Below, one piece after another: positions 23,583 to 35,032 of a DNA stretch of 60,801 bases. The first letter of the stretch is position 1, and the number at the start of each line of letters is the position of its first letter. A program made the translations under genes and the position numbers. The notes under the pieces were generated by a model that saw only the letters and a list, made by a program, of their open reading frames with translations, did not search any database and had not been told where the DNA came from. The stretch lies in NCBI GenBank assembly GCA_900155495.1, contig FTLJ01000069.1:1-60801 (forward strand), given 5' to 3'. Source of the DNA: Porogramme epimiltina. Its lineage: Eukaryota; Basidiomycota; Agaricomycetes; Polyporales; Polyporaceae.

Positions 23583-24202
23583 TCACTCTTCGAGAAGGGT
23601 AGGGCCAATACGTGCCAAATGCATTGACGAGAATGTACAGCGAGGGGGTACACATCCAACCATTCGGCTCCCCGCCACTGTACAAGATATGACCCGAACG
23701 TCCAACGACAACCCACTTGGCGGTCCATCCAAGTGCACCGGCGCACGGCCTTGCGTCGGCGCGAACCTCCCCCGTGTAGTCCATAGCACGTCCCGTGCCG
23801 AAGCGTCCTCGGGCGTCGTACTCGCCCTCGAACGTCGACGACGGCCAGCCCTCGGCGCACCGGGCGCGGAGGGGACGTGCCTCGATCTTGCATCTTGCGT
23901 TGCTCTGGTAAGGGCGAGGGGTATGTCAGCGCGAGTGTCCGAGGTGGAGAAGGGAGGGAAGGGAGGCTGACGTACCTGCGTTGGTCCTCGATGTCGGCCT
24001 CCGCCGTGTCTCTGCAGCGACACGACGAACAACGAGTGCGATCCCGGGGGCCACCAGGGCTGATCCGGGGCGCTGACCGCGACAGAGCGCGAAAGACGGA
24101 AAACCGGTTGCGGCGAGAGAGGGGTGGATGGGTGGGTTGTGGGGCGACCGGGTCCAAACCCCCGTCCGGGGGTCGAGTCGGATGGAACAAGAAGTCGACC
24201 AT
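23583..24202 (-). CDS. Unknown two-exon protein in the repeat, left copy
   Basis: Exons 24202-23976 and 23904-23583 give 182 aa, starting MVDFLFHPTRPPDGG. The ATG has a good context (GCAATCATGG), and a TATA-like ATATAA lies about 150 bp upstream. The product is rich in Arg, Pro and Ser with no recognised domain. Support for a real gene: the right arm keeps the same ATG, donor, acceptor and reading frame. Against it: the GC-rich sequence is open in several frames, and another frame of exon 2 (..FEGEYDARGRFG..DYTGEVRADA) looks more protein-like. Coding status is therefore open. Confidence 0.4.
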
Positions 24203-25072
24203 GATTGCCTAGCGGTCGTGGGGTTGACGGCTAGGCGGTAGATGCGAGGTGTCGATGAGACGAAGCGATTGTCCTTGCGAGTTAGGTGTTCGCGAGGGGG
24301 GAATGGTGACTGTCTGGTTGAGGGAGAGAGCTCACACTCGAGGGTGCTTATATGCGCTCTCGGGGGAGGCTGGCTCGACTGGTGCCGGGGTTGAGGAGTG
24401 GTCTCCGCCGAGGTTAGCCTCGCGGGGATGTCGGGGGATCGAACGAGGAATCGTGTTGTGGCGTGTCCGACTGTCGATCTCTCCACGTATGTCGATCTTC
24501 ACAAGTTCAGCCACGCACGGAGGAACTTAAGATGCCGGCGGTCGAATACATACCCATATCCGCGGGGGCGAGTAGTAGCTGTGAATGGTGATCGGCTATT
24601 CAACTGTAGGGTGACGGGGCTGACGAGGCTGACGAGGCTGTGGCCACATCCGTCACACATACAGTTCGCGACCCGCCGGGGTCCTTGGATAGTCGGTAGT
24701 GTGAAATATTCGAAGTATATGCTATTCGTATCGGAGTCGAACAATGGACCCCCGGTGGTCTGAGGCTGCCTTCTTGTGTTGATCCCTACACGCACGTCGA
24801 TCTTCACAACACCACGCGGAGTAATGATGCCGGAAAGGCTCATATGCATGGCTGCGGGGGCTGCTTGCTTTCTGCTGAAGGGTGACGATCGCGCGAGGCC
24901 GATGAGGCGGTGGCCACACATATTTCTTGGATCTCGAGTAAATGCGGCAGAGTGGAATGTTAGAAGCATGCGTTTTGCGCGTCGGGGACAAATACTGTAC
25001 CTCCGGTCCTCTTGGGCTGACCTCTTCGCTCGATATCGCCCTGGTGAGGGTTTCGGAGAGAAACAAAAATAG

Positions 25073-25146
25073 TGATTCGACCCGGGTTCGAACCGAGGAC
25101 CGCCTGTGTGTTAGACAGAAGTGATAACCAACTACACCATCGAACC
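25073..25146 (-). tRNA. tRNA-Val (anticodon AAC), copy 1
   Basis: 74 nt. The acceptor stem GGTTCGA pairs with TCGAATC and is followed by discriminator A. The D-arm has GTGTAGTTGGTTATCAC. The anticodon loop is CTAACAC with anticodon AAC on a TCTGT/ACAGG stem. The T-arm contains GGTTCGAACCC. No intron. Box A and box B sequences are intact. Confidence 0.93.
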
Positions 25147-25262
25147 GATGAGAGCGGCTGCACCCACACTTTTACGATGGAGATGGAAGCTCAGACTTGC
25201 GGGGTTCGAATGAATTATCGTCCCTCATGACATACGGTAGTACATACGCCGTGCTGAGGTAG

Positions 25263-26700
25263 TCATAGACGTGCGTTAACAAACTCCTTGCAGAAAGGAT
25301 ACGTTAGGTATCCTTGGGGGTCCATGTACGGTGCATAGAACGTCTCCCGGTCTGCTGCTGCTAGCGGGATATTCTCCTTTAAGCGGTAAGGTAGGTCTGG
25401 CTGTAGAAAGTCTATCAGCTTGCGCAAACATAACATGATCCAGAAGAGCACGATGACGAACGTTAGAGATGAATGTTCGCCCGTACCCCACGAGCTGCCC
25501 TGTCTCCTCTGCAACCTTGATGCCGGTCTCGCGGGTGTAGCCACCCGCGGTGATACAAAGGCGCGGTGCCCAGAGCTTCGAGATGAGGTGGATTGTCTGC
25601 CAGGTATTAGGGAGTTAGACACAGCAGGCCCAGCTCGTGCATATACCCACCTCTGGGTCCTCGGGATTGCGCCCGCACTCCGGCGCATCAATGGTGGTGG
25701 TATGGAGGTACGCCAGCTTGGGATGACGAGCCTTGAGCTGCTCGACCACGTAAGTGAACGTCGGTATCGGGTCGTCCATGCGCATATCTCCTCCCACACA
25801 GACATCAGTACTCGCCTCCGGGTCCTCATCAGTACGCACGCGAGCGCAGCTCACCTTGCCAACTCGTCCATGGGCTGAGCCGGAGCGCGGCACGCTCGGG
25901 TCCGACCGCCGCGACGACAGCGTCCATGATCTCGAGCGTGAACCGCGCGCGGTTCTCAACCGACCCGCCATACGCGTCCGTGCGCGCGTTCGACACGTCC
26001 TGCAGGAACTGGTCGACGAGGTACCCGTTCCCGCCGTGCACCTCTACACCGTCGAAGCCGGCCGTATGCACCGCGCGGGCCGCGCCCTCTGCGTACCACC
26101 GCACGTACTGCTTGATTTCTGTAGGAGAAGGAAGCGAGGAAAGAGTGTGAGTCAAGCTGACGCGAAGTGGTGAAAGGGCATGCTGACCGTCCACAGTGAG
26201 CGCACGTGGGACGTCCTGTGGGCGCGCGCGGAGCCCGATCGCTGACGGCGCAACATACTCGTACGCAGGATCCTCAGCATGGAGGACGGACGGGCGCGCG
26301 GCGCGTCCAAGAGACCACAGCTGCAGGAAGATGTAGCACCCGTTCGCGTGCACAACGTCCACAATCTGCGCCGTTTTCTCAGCGCTGGCGGCGCACATAC
26401 GCTCGCGAGGGTACTCACCTTCTTCCATGCCATGGCCTGCTCCGTGCTCCATATACCTGGGGCGTGTTCCATGGTGCCGGCGGCGGGCGCGATGATCGCG
26501 GCCTCGGACACAAAGAACGTGCCGGGGACGCGCGCGCGCTGCGCGTAGTAGGAGACCATGAGGTCCGTCGGGACGTGCTCCTTGGTCGCGCGCAGCCGCG
26601 TGAGCGGGCAGTGCACGACGCGGTGTGCGAGGCGCATGTTCCCGACCACGACGGGGAGAAAGAGGGCCGGGGTCCCTTGCTCTGGCCCTTCAGGTGGCAT
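25263..26700 (-). CDS. Old Yellow Enzyme (NADPH:flavin ene-reductase)
   Basis: FMN-dependent enzyme of the OYE family, reducing activated C=C bonds with NAD(P)H. Six exons: 26700-26419, 26365-26188, 26118-25855, 25790-25651, 25596-25462 and 25400-25263, giving 378 aa, a normal length. The TIM-barrel FMN threonine lies in CPLTR (T34). The substrate-binding pair plus active-site tyrosine are in HGGNGYLVDQF (H181, N184, Y186), with the same spacing as in OYE1. NARTDAYGGSVENRARF follows, as in the family. VGYGRTFISN near the C-terminus is the phosphate-binding end. No lesion is seen. It lies inside the tRNA inverted repeat, and its neighbours suggest a pathway role. Confidence 0.92.
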
Positions 26701-26759
26701 GATGTGTGTTGCTGGAGGTGGTGGTGAGAGAGGGAAGGTATATGCGTTTCTGAGAAGCA

Positions 26760-28425
26760 AGAGTGGGCGAATACGGGTTGTACGGCATGTCCGAGCGCGG
26801 AATCACTGTGCTTCGTGCGGACGGGGAGGGATGGCCGACGTCGACATCGGTGATTGTGAGTGGAGATCGTACTGGCGCTGGGGGCGATTCACCGGTGGGC
26901 TTGTCCGCAGTGACGCGGAACCTTTGGGCGAAATTTTGGTGTCGGGCTTGTCCCGCAGGTGCCCCCGGCGTTTCTCTGCACTTGCATCATCCAGCTTTGG
27001 GCGGGTGCGGGCATTAGGTGGATGAGTCATCTACGCATGCCCGGCGACAGAAGTGCAGCCTGCTTGTCTATGTGGTTCTGGATGTTGCTCTCAATTTTAG
27101 GTGAGACTTGAAAGTTGTCTACTCACCTCATACGGGCTCACGCCAAGTCGAGGGTTTGCTGGACAGAGTTCCAACTGCCAGCTGCCAGGCAGTAATGGTG
27201 TCTGGACTCTGAAAAGAGTAGGCCTTATGCGCACTCCGAGATTTTTTTCTATGAATGCCGGATGCATTGTTCAGATATAAGTGTTGAACGTTGATGTGCA
27301 GCGAGCGGGTGTTATTCAAGTTGAATATTGAGGGTTTCGGACGATCGATGATGGGACTGACAAAGCTCGCTAAGGCGGCCCTTGCCTCGGGGGAGGATGC
27401 CACGTGGACGATGCCTTGTTTAGGTACGTTAGACGCGCGTTCAGATCGTACGTCGGCCACCGTGCGAGTTGTACATTCTCAGACCCTATCACCCGACCTC
27501 GACCTGCCGACATCCGAAAGGAGGGGATCACCTCATGGCATTCGCCGTGGGCGCACGTCAGTCGACTTCCGGCATCCAAGGAAAAGCATTCGTCTATTTC
27601 TGGTCGATTACAAATGACTCACGGAGGCGTACTGAACTAAGCGGATGGTATCTTCGCTCTCTCGGTTTCCCCTCTATAAACTGACAAATATTTTGATGCT
27701 CTTATAGATGCTACCCATTTGATGAGCTTATGCTGACCGGGCCAATGACTCGCAAAAAACCTAGGATCATGAATCCTTCCTGGTATCCCCTTTTTTCTGT
27801 AACGCGTTTATCTACCTACAATATTAGCGGAATCTGCTTCGAACCAGCCGCATTCCCATCCGCGAGTATATTCAAAGGGAAGTACCGTCATGTATGATGC
27901 ATATGATGGTTCTTTCATGCGATTTGTTATCATAATTTCTCAGTCTCGTAACAGCGTCCAGTGGGCGCACCTCGGTGCTGCTTCAGCATAGAGATTTGGG
28001 TCCCCCAGTGTAGCTTCGGTCGTTTTCAGTGCTATAAGCTATGTCAGTAAGTATGTTCCGTCCATTCTCAGTCGAACGGTCCGAGGACCTGTGTGCGAAA
28101 GGAACAATAAACGTAAGCCGTTTTACCCGACAGAGTTTTTGAAATTCGTTTGCACACGTCGAATGTCGTTCTGTCAAACTTAATCATCTCAGTGCATACG
28201 ATGCCCTAGAACACGTGTAAGACAGCGTCTTCCGGAGTAATCGGGGAATATGCTCGTATAATATAATGTGCATAGGTCCATCGCTCTATCGAGCATCTCC
28301 TCACGTCACTAGCGCTACTTCTTCAGGATTTCGCAACTCTAACCGTTCATAGAGGTGAGTACTAACTCTAACATCCCAAGATGGTCTGAAATGCTGATCA
28401 TTTAGACCCGTAGCAGCCGCATTCT
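26760..28425. other. Intergenic between OYE and the DUF6535 gene
   Basis: About 1.7 kb, AT-rich in its right half, without a supportable gene. The two flanking genes are divergent, so both promoters should lie here. Short frames at 27.1-27.6 kb on both strands overlap one another and lack recognisable motifs. Confidence 0.5.
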
Positions 28426-31400
28426 ATGGACGCCGAAGTCGCATCCCGAGAGAGGGAAACCTCGGTACAGACATCAGATAATCAAGAGAGCGACATCTGC
28501 GACCCAGTCATTCCCCCACTCCCGGATGCACTTGGAGATATCTCCGATGTCACTTGGCCGCTTCAAGCTGCAGAAATCGTAGATCCTACTCGTCACATTA
28601 CCGTAAGCCCTGAAGTGCGATGGGCGCAATCGAGAGAACACTCTTTTATCGAAGTGCCTCCTCCAAGAGTCCCATTTGATGCTCCGCGCGCCGACCTTCC
28701 CTCCGACAACAACTCTATCCAATTAACGTTTCAGCATGGGCCCTCCAGAGTCTTCGGTGCTTGGCCCCCCGATCTGAATATGCAGGCCGAGAGTGTTCCT
28801 GTCGAAACCGAGCATGGGTGGCCTCGAAATGAGGAGGAGGACATGAACAGCGCGACTGTGGAGCCCCCCCGAGCTCGGTATTCCGAACAGCAATCCTTCA
28901 AAAGATCAGTCCATTTCTTCGGGACATCGAGTGAAGACGAAAGCTTGCCATCTCACTCTCCCACTCTCGGCGTACAGGTAACTTCGGCATTGCAGATACT
29001 ATATAAACCCCAACGCTCATTCATCTTCGTTTGATCTCCTAGGACAGTGCTCGGCAGCCCACAGAAGCTCTAGAGACGCACTCTGGGGCGGCCCGGGGAG
29101 GCTCTTCAGCACCATGGGGCCGCCCAAGGCCACTCGCGGAAAGCAGATATGTGCCAATACGACCCAGTCGTCCGGCATCAGTAGAGTCATTTGACGGATC
29201 CCAGTGGAATTACACGCCTACACCTTCTGTTCAAGTTTTATGGAACACAAGTCAAGCGGAACTCCCGTTCATACATTCTCAGCACCAAACTTACTCAGAG
29301 CATCACAACGCCGATGAACCGAGGGTCCCGAACTTAGAACAGCCACCGCGGAATATAGCCTTCGAGGCATCTGAGGTAGTGAAATAGACTAAAACGCTTC
29401 ATCGTACTACATCCAAACTCACAGACTTGTTATAGGATAATCCCCGAAATCAAAGGGTGAGTGGCATTATATTACGACTGAACTTACATTAAGTGCAATT
29501 ATTCACAAGGAATCAACTATAGGAGAATGGTACTGCTAGTGTAGCATCTCAGGTCGACTCTGGGAAAGCACCTTTATCAGAACCTGACATGTATTCACTG
29601 TATCGCGAACAAACTCTCGTCGAGGACAAAGAAATGGTGCAGGCATGGAACAACGACCTGGATTCGATGCTACTTTTCGTACGCGCCAGAACTTTTCATT
29701 GGGTCTACTATTATGTCTAACCGTTATAACATGAACACACTTTAGGCTGCATTATTCTCCGCTGTAGTTACGACATTTGTTGTGGAATCGTCTCAAAACC
29801 TTCAACCCGACAACTCAGCTGAACTACTTCGGGCGATACTCATCGAGCTGCGCGCGGATCGTAACGGTACCGCAGCACCTGGGGGTCCCCCTTTACCGCC
29901 TTCTTTCAAGACTGCCGCTTCAGCCGTACGGGTGAACGTCTATTGGTATTCAAGTTTGGTCACCAGTCTTGCGGCCGCATTGATTGCAATATTGGCAAAG
30001 CAATGGGTCAATTATCTACTTGCCGGTCTCTCATCGATTCCAATATACGGTGCTCGCCATCGTCAGTTCCGAATCCACGGGATGCACAAGTGGAATCTGC
30101 CCACCGTGATATCCATTCTCCCCCTATTCCTCCATGTCGCCCTGCTCCTATTTTTCGCAGGAATTGTGGAATTTGTTTGGGCTCTGGACGAAACCGTAGG
30201 AGGCACCACTGTGGCGTTGGTGGTTAGCACTTCAATCTGCTACCTTACCACCAACGTCTTAGCGTATGCATACCCCGAATGCCCCTACAAAACGTCCATG
30301 ACAGTTTTGACCGCACAAGTACTGGCATTGGTCTCACAGCTCGGAAAACAAGTGGTATTGATCGTGAAAGCTCTGAAAGAAATGTATGTACTTCTCTCTG
30401 TATCTTCGGATGAATCACCGTAATAACTCATGATGTAATCAGCCTTCGCACTTCATTTGGGGCTAAAGGCGCACATCCCATTCGAGCTGCATTCAAAGAC
30501 GCGAAAGACCACAGGCGTTCTTCTCTTCGTCTTCTTACTCTACGTCATCAAGACGAGAGGATCGTCCAGGGAAGCGCAAGCCTCATCGACGCTCAAATCT
30601 TGCGTTGGCTTCTAACAAATGGGAGCCTCCTACCTCCACTGCGAGCTCGCCGCGTTGGGGCCCTCCTTTGCGGATTCCGGGACATATGTTTACATCAAAG
30701 CATTCTACGAGGGCAGGAATCTTACGCGCTCCTCGAACGAATTTTGCATTCCTCATATACTGGCGTTTATGATCAACTCGAAGAACCCCACCAAAGAGAA
30801 GTGGTCGGCATTGTATCAGCATTGGGTGTTCTCGAAACAGAAGTGGACGATCGAGATCCAGCTTTCCCAATGAAAGTCAAGATTGTTGCAGGTTTCCAAG
30901 GTCTCGCCCCCCCGTACTATGACATCGCATTCCCTGGAACTTCCCTCCCAATCTCCAGCTCCCCATATCTCTCAGATGCTTCAGTGGAGGTTATCAGAAA
31001 GCTCCTGGATGAATCTCCCTCCCTCCCTTTACTCCTCGCTTCCTCCACTGTTCGCCTTGCGGTTCAGATATCAAGCACAGCTCTACGCGTACCGGGACAG
31101 TACAGCAGAGTTGTTAGAGGAATTATAAAGATCGGAAGGGCCACAATGATCCTGAAGAGGCGCGCTCTCATGGAGCCAGTACAGAATCGCGGTGATCGCC
31201 GTGATATTCACCATGGTCATGACAGCAGCACGCCACCAGAAACTCCGGGACTAGACTCCGCAGTGTGCACAATAATATACGTCGCCTTGTCCGACAGTGC
31301 ATTCCCTCGATTAAGACTGGCGGCTCCCGAAGCAGGCCCCCACAGTTGGATTCAAATACTGGTGGACATTCTGATCAAGGCGCCCTTAAACGCACCTCTG

Positions 31401-33440
31401 CGTCGCCAGTTATGCTGGGCGATCTGCGTGGTTTCCTGGAGAGTGTACATTCATCTCGCACAGGACCCTTCGGACATAGGTGTAATGCACCACTCTGACG
31501 GAGCTCAACACCCTAGTTCTAGGGGGGTTCCAGTGAGCCCACGTATCCCTCGACTATCTTCTACCCCACCACATCTCCTGTTTCATTTGGCGGACGTGTT
31601 TACAGCTATAAAAGACGAGCTCATCAAATATCAATCCGGAGTCGCCAAGTCCAACGTCAAGTTTTCCCGTACAAAACACAGCAACGCCTTGGGTGCGGAT
31701 GCAAGTCGCCTTTCTAGGGATTTGAATTCAATTCTCGTCACGATGGACCACGTCCTTCGAGATTGGATAGATGAAACACCAGGGTTCATGGACGACATCG
31801 GGGCATGCACAGTAATTCGGAGTTCGTATACTGAACTCCTCAAGGGGTTTGAGGAACAGCTCTCAACGGCCCGCTTCCCTAGGCACTGCCTACTACCGCA
31901 AATGCTCGAGACCATGACGAACATCGCGTTATGTGTTGTTACTCTTCCCACGGATGTTCAGATCTCAGATATCTTGCCGACACTTCTATCCATATTCCAT
32001 GATCTCATAGCAGTCGATCCGGACGTTCTGGAGGATATCGCACACTGTTGGATTTATCGCACAAGCTGCTCCATTGTCACCTTCTACCTGGACCAAATCT
32101 CACGACAATTCGACTATCGCGGCCTCGCCACCCTTCCGAGGTGGGCGTACGAAGACGCTATAAGTGCTGAAGGATTGGCCATGGATTTGATATCCACAAT
32201 CAAGCATATAAACTCCTACAAGAATGTACTCAACGACCCTACCATCGTCAAGATAGTCGGGCCATTCTCCGCAATTACCAGGCAAATATTCATTCCTGAT
32301 GGCGGTAGCCTCAGAGGAGGGTCCGGCGTCGGATGGCAGGAAGTCATCTCACGCGTTGTGATGCACTTCGTTCAAAAGGGGGGCTTGAATGTCCTCATGG
32401 AATCCGGCTCACGCCTCGTCCAAACGGGACCGTACACCTCCGCACTGAACATCCTGCATAGCGTTATGATCGATCACTCGAGCAACATAATTCGCCTGGA
32501 CCGTATCCCCTCCGCTCTGGGACTTTACTCTCGAAATACTCCATACGATCCCATCATTTCCATCCCCCGGCGCAATCCGACGAAGGTCCTCATAGAGCCG
32601 TGCGCGCGATTCCTCGAGGAGCTCGAAATGGCCATCCGCATTGGCCAGTGTCGATATGCCGTATTCGCTGGTGCAACATTCTTAATCAAACTTGTGGAGC
32701 TTTCCGTCCACCTCACGTTTTCCGCGCCATCTGCCAAGGAGCTGGAAATCGACGCCCTATTCACCATGCAGTCATTCTTCTCCGCTCTTATATTCGGCCC
32801 CCGCGCCCCTTCGCGCCATCCCGCCGTGGGCGAGCGCGCCACAGCGCTCGTAATAGGACTCCTGCGCGTCCTTGTGGCATCCGACGCCTTGCGGACTACA
32901 TCGCGTGGAGCGGCTTCTAGGACTGCGGGAACAATCGCCGAATCGGGACATTGCGACGCATGCCGTCTGTCAGACGAAGAGCTCGCACGTGCAGAAGACT
33001 GGATGTCGACCGCAAGAGCAGGGGACAACCACATCCGCAGCGTCCGACTGAAGGATCACGAGCCCGCACTGCAGGCGATGATGAATGCGACAATGTGGGC
33101 CATTCATACGCTGTGGGGAGGATGGGACAAGCGGTACATGGGTATTCGACGTCGTCTCACTCAGTACGGCATCGATTCGCTGGTACGGAGCCTTCTACAA
33201 CGAGACGGGCTGGTCGGGTTGTTTGGAAATTTGATGGCCTATCGCCTGGGAGGTACAGAGCGGAGGGAGGGAGGACTGCGCCTGATTCTGGGGCCAGGTT
33301 CACAGGCGGCAGAGCCTAGTCCTCTGCCGCCTGTGAGTCCAGCACTTTCGAATTCAGAAGGTCGGGGTATCGAAGGACAGGGAATCGAAGGAACGGGCAT
33401 TGAAGGAACGAGCCTTATAACTTCTACTCACCAATCGTGA
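28426..33440 (+). CDS. DUF6535-domain multi-pass membrane protein, 1,565 aa
   Basis: Exons 28426-28977, 29043-29375, 29436-29456 (21 nt), 29523-29678, 29746-30383 and 30443-33440 join in frame. Residues 1-300 are polar and disordered. From about 325, YSLYREQTLVEDKEMVQAW leads into FAALFSAVVTTFVVESS (354 on) and LQPD, the signature of the basidiomycete DUF6535 domain. Hydrophobic helices follow at about 417-440, 475-500 and 508-530. The remaining thousand residues come from one exon and look helical, possibly repeat-like; I recognise no domain there. The C-terminus carries the short repeat GIEGQGIEGTGIEGT. Function of DUF6535 proteins is not known to me. The gene sits between the arms of the tRNA inverted repeat. 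Confidence 0.82.
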
Positions 33441-33689
33441 GGATCATCGCCGTATGTCGGACTGAATCTGCCATGTTTGTCAGCTCTTTATAGTCTATAG
33501 TGTATATTTGTATCACGAACTATGCTTTCTGTCCCGCCTTTTGGTGTCGGAAAGCGATGTTTATGTAGCCGAGAACGAAGGATGGACGATTGCGGAAGAG
33601 GACTACCACCGTACTGCCTTGGAAACCTCGTCGGAGACTCAAAACATTATGCACTTGATGTATCGGTGATATAGAGACACACCGTTGTC
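33441..33689. other. 3' flank of the DUF6535 gene
   Basis: Short AT-rich spacer before the tRNA; no feature seen. Confidence 0.5.
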
Positions 33690-33763
33690 GGTTCGATGGT
33701 GTAGTTGGTTATCACTTCTGTCTAACACACAGGCGGTCCTCGGTTCGAGCCCGGGTCGGATCA
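33690..33763 (+). tRNA. tRNA-Val (anticodon AAC), copy 2
   Basis: Differs from the left copy at only two positions: GAGCCC for GAACCC in the T-loop region, and TCGGATC for TCGAATC in the acceptor stem (U-G instead of U-A). All arms still pair, and the anticodon loop is CTAACAC. Probably functional. Confidence 0.92.
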
Positions 33764-34354
33764 TTGTTTTTGCCTCAGCCTTCACCTGGGGTCGCATCGA
33801 GCGAAGAGGTCATCCTTAGAAGACCGGAGGGCCAATGTTCGACTCCGATGCGAACAACACGTGCTTCATATATTTCACTCACTTTATGGGGTATGCTCAA
33901 GATACAAGAGCCCGAATTGCGGAATACATGTGTGGCGCATGTGTCCACAGCCTCGTCAGCCTCGCCAGCCTCTGGTTGAATGGCCGATCACACTCGCCCT
34001 CGCGGATATATGTATGTACTCCGGCATTGTCAGTGCTCCGTGCGGCGTTGAATTTGAAGAGATAGACATACGTGAAGGAACCGATCATCGGACACGCCAC
34101 AACACGACACCTCGTCCACCTCCCCGACATTCCCGCGAGGTTGACCTCGGCGGACACCGTACTCGAACGCCGACCCCAGCCGCCTCAGCCTCGCCCGAGA
34201 ACACATATAAACCCCCTCGAGCGCGAGTCCTCTCCCTCAACCAGACAATCACCATTCTCCCTCGCGAACACCCAACTCGCAAGGACAATCGCTTCGTCTC
34301 ATCGACAACTCGCATTTACCACCTAGCCGTCAACCCCACGACCGCTAGGCAATC

Positions 34355-34958
34355 ATGGTCGACTTCTTGTTCCATCCTACCCGACCCCCTGACGGGGGTT
34401 TGGACCCGCTCGCCCCACAACCTACCCATCCATCCCTCTCTCGCCACAACCGGTTTTCCGTCTTTCGCGCTCTGTCGCGGTCAGCGCCCCGGACCGGCCC
34501 TGGTGGCCCCCGGGATCGCACTCGTTATTCGTCGTGTCGCTGCAGAGACACGGCGGAGGCCGACATCGAGGATCCTCGCAGGTACGTCAGCTACCCCCGC
34601 CTTCGCCATCCTTCTCGCTGACATACCCCTCTGTCTTACCAGAGCAACGCAAGATGCAAGATCGAGGCACGTCCCCTCCGCGCCCGGTGCGCCGAGGGCT
34701 GGCCGTCGTCGACGTTCGAGGGCGAGTACGACGCCTGAGGACGCTTCGACACGGGACCTGCTATGGACTACACGGGGGAGGTTCGCGCAGACGCAAGGTC
34801 GTGCGCCGGTGCACTTGGATGGACCGCCAAGTGGGTTGTCGTTGGACGTTCGGGTCGTATCTTGTACAGGGGCGGGGAGCAGAATGGTTGGATGTGTACC
34901 CCCTCGCTGTACATTCTCGTCAATACATTTGGCACGTATTGACACGAACGCCTCGTAG
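34355..34958 (+). CDS. Unknown two-exon protein in the repeat, right copy
   Basis: Exons 34355-34581 and 34643-34958 give 180 aa, the counterpart of the left copy (182 aa). Exon 1 has exactly the same length (227 nt), and the join uses the same phase. In exon 1 most differences between copies fall at third positions of this frame, which weakly favours it. The alternative exon 2 frame is broken here by CGA to TGA (about 34,728). No domain recognised. Confidence 0.4.
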
Positions 34959-35032
34959 AGGGATCATGATTGTCGCGTGCAACACTCTAAAAAGTCTCTT
35001 TTGTCGTTAAAAACGCTTCAAGCACTATGACG

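Larger units (their letters stand above)
23515..25146 (-). repeat. Left arm of a tRNA-anchored inverted repeat
   Basis: Reading outward from the tRNA-Val at 25,146, this arm matches 33,690-34,960 on the opposite strand. Both contain the tRNA, a promoter-like segment with TATA, an ATGGTCGAC start, an intron with the same splice sites and similar 3' sequence. The left arm is longer because the roughly 290-bp segment between the tRNA and the TATA region is present twice in tandem (about 24,460-24,750 and 24,750-25,050; both contain a GTGAAGATCGAC word). The two arms face outward and enclose about 8.5 kb. Confidence 0.8.
33690..34965 (+). repeat. Right arm of the tRNA-anchored inverted repeat
   Basis: Inverted match of 23.5-25.15 kb. 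It has one copy of the segment between tRNA and TATA, whereas the left arm has two. A TATA-like CATATAAACC lies at about 34,204, the shared ATGGTCGAC at 34,355 and the shared donor at 34,582. Similarity ends shortly after the CGTATTGA word at about 34,942. Confidence 0.8.

Noticed and set aside
33861..34958. 365-codon continuous frame through the right repeat arm
   Set aside because: It runs through the promoter, TATA box, start region and intron of the proposed two-exon gene. The GC-rich sequence simply lacks stops. The similar left-arm frame ends elsewhere.
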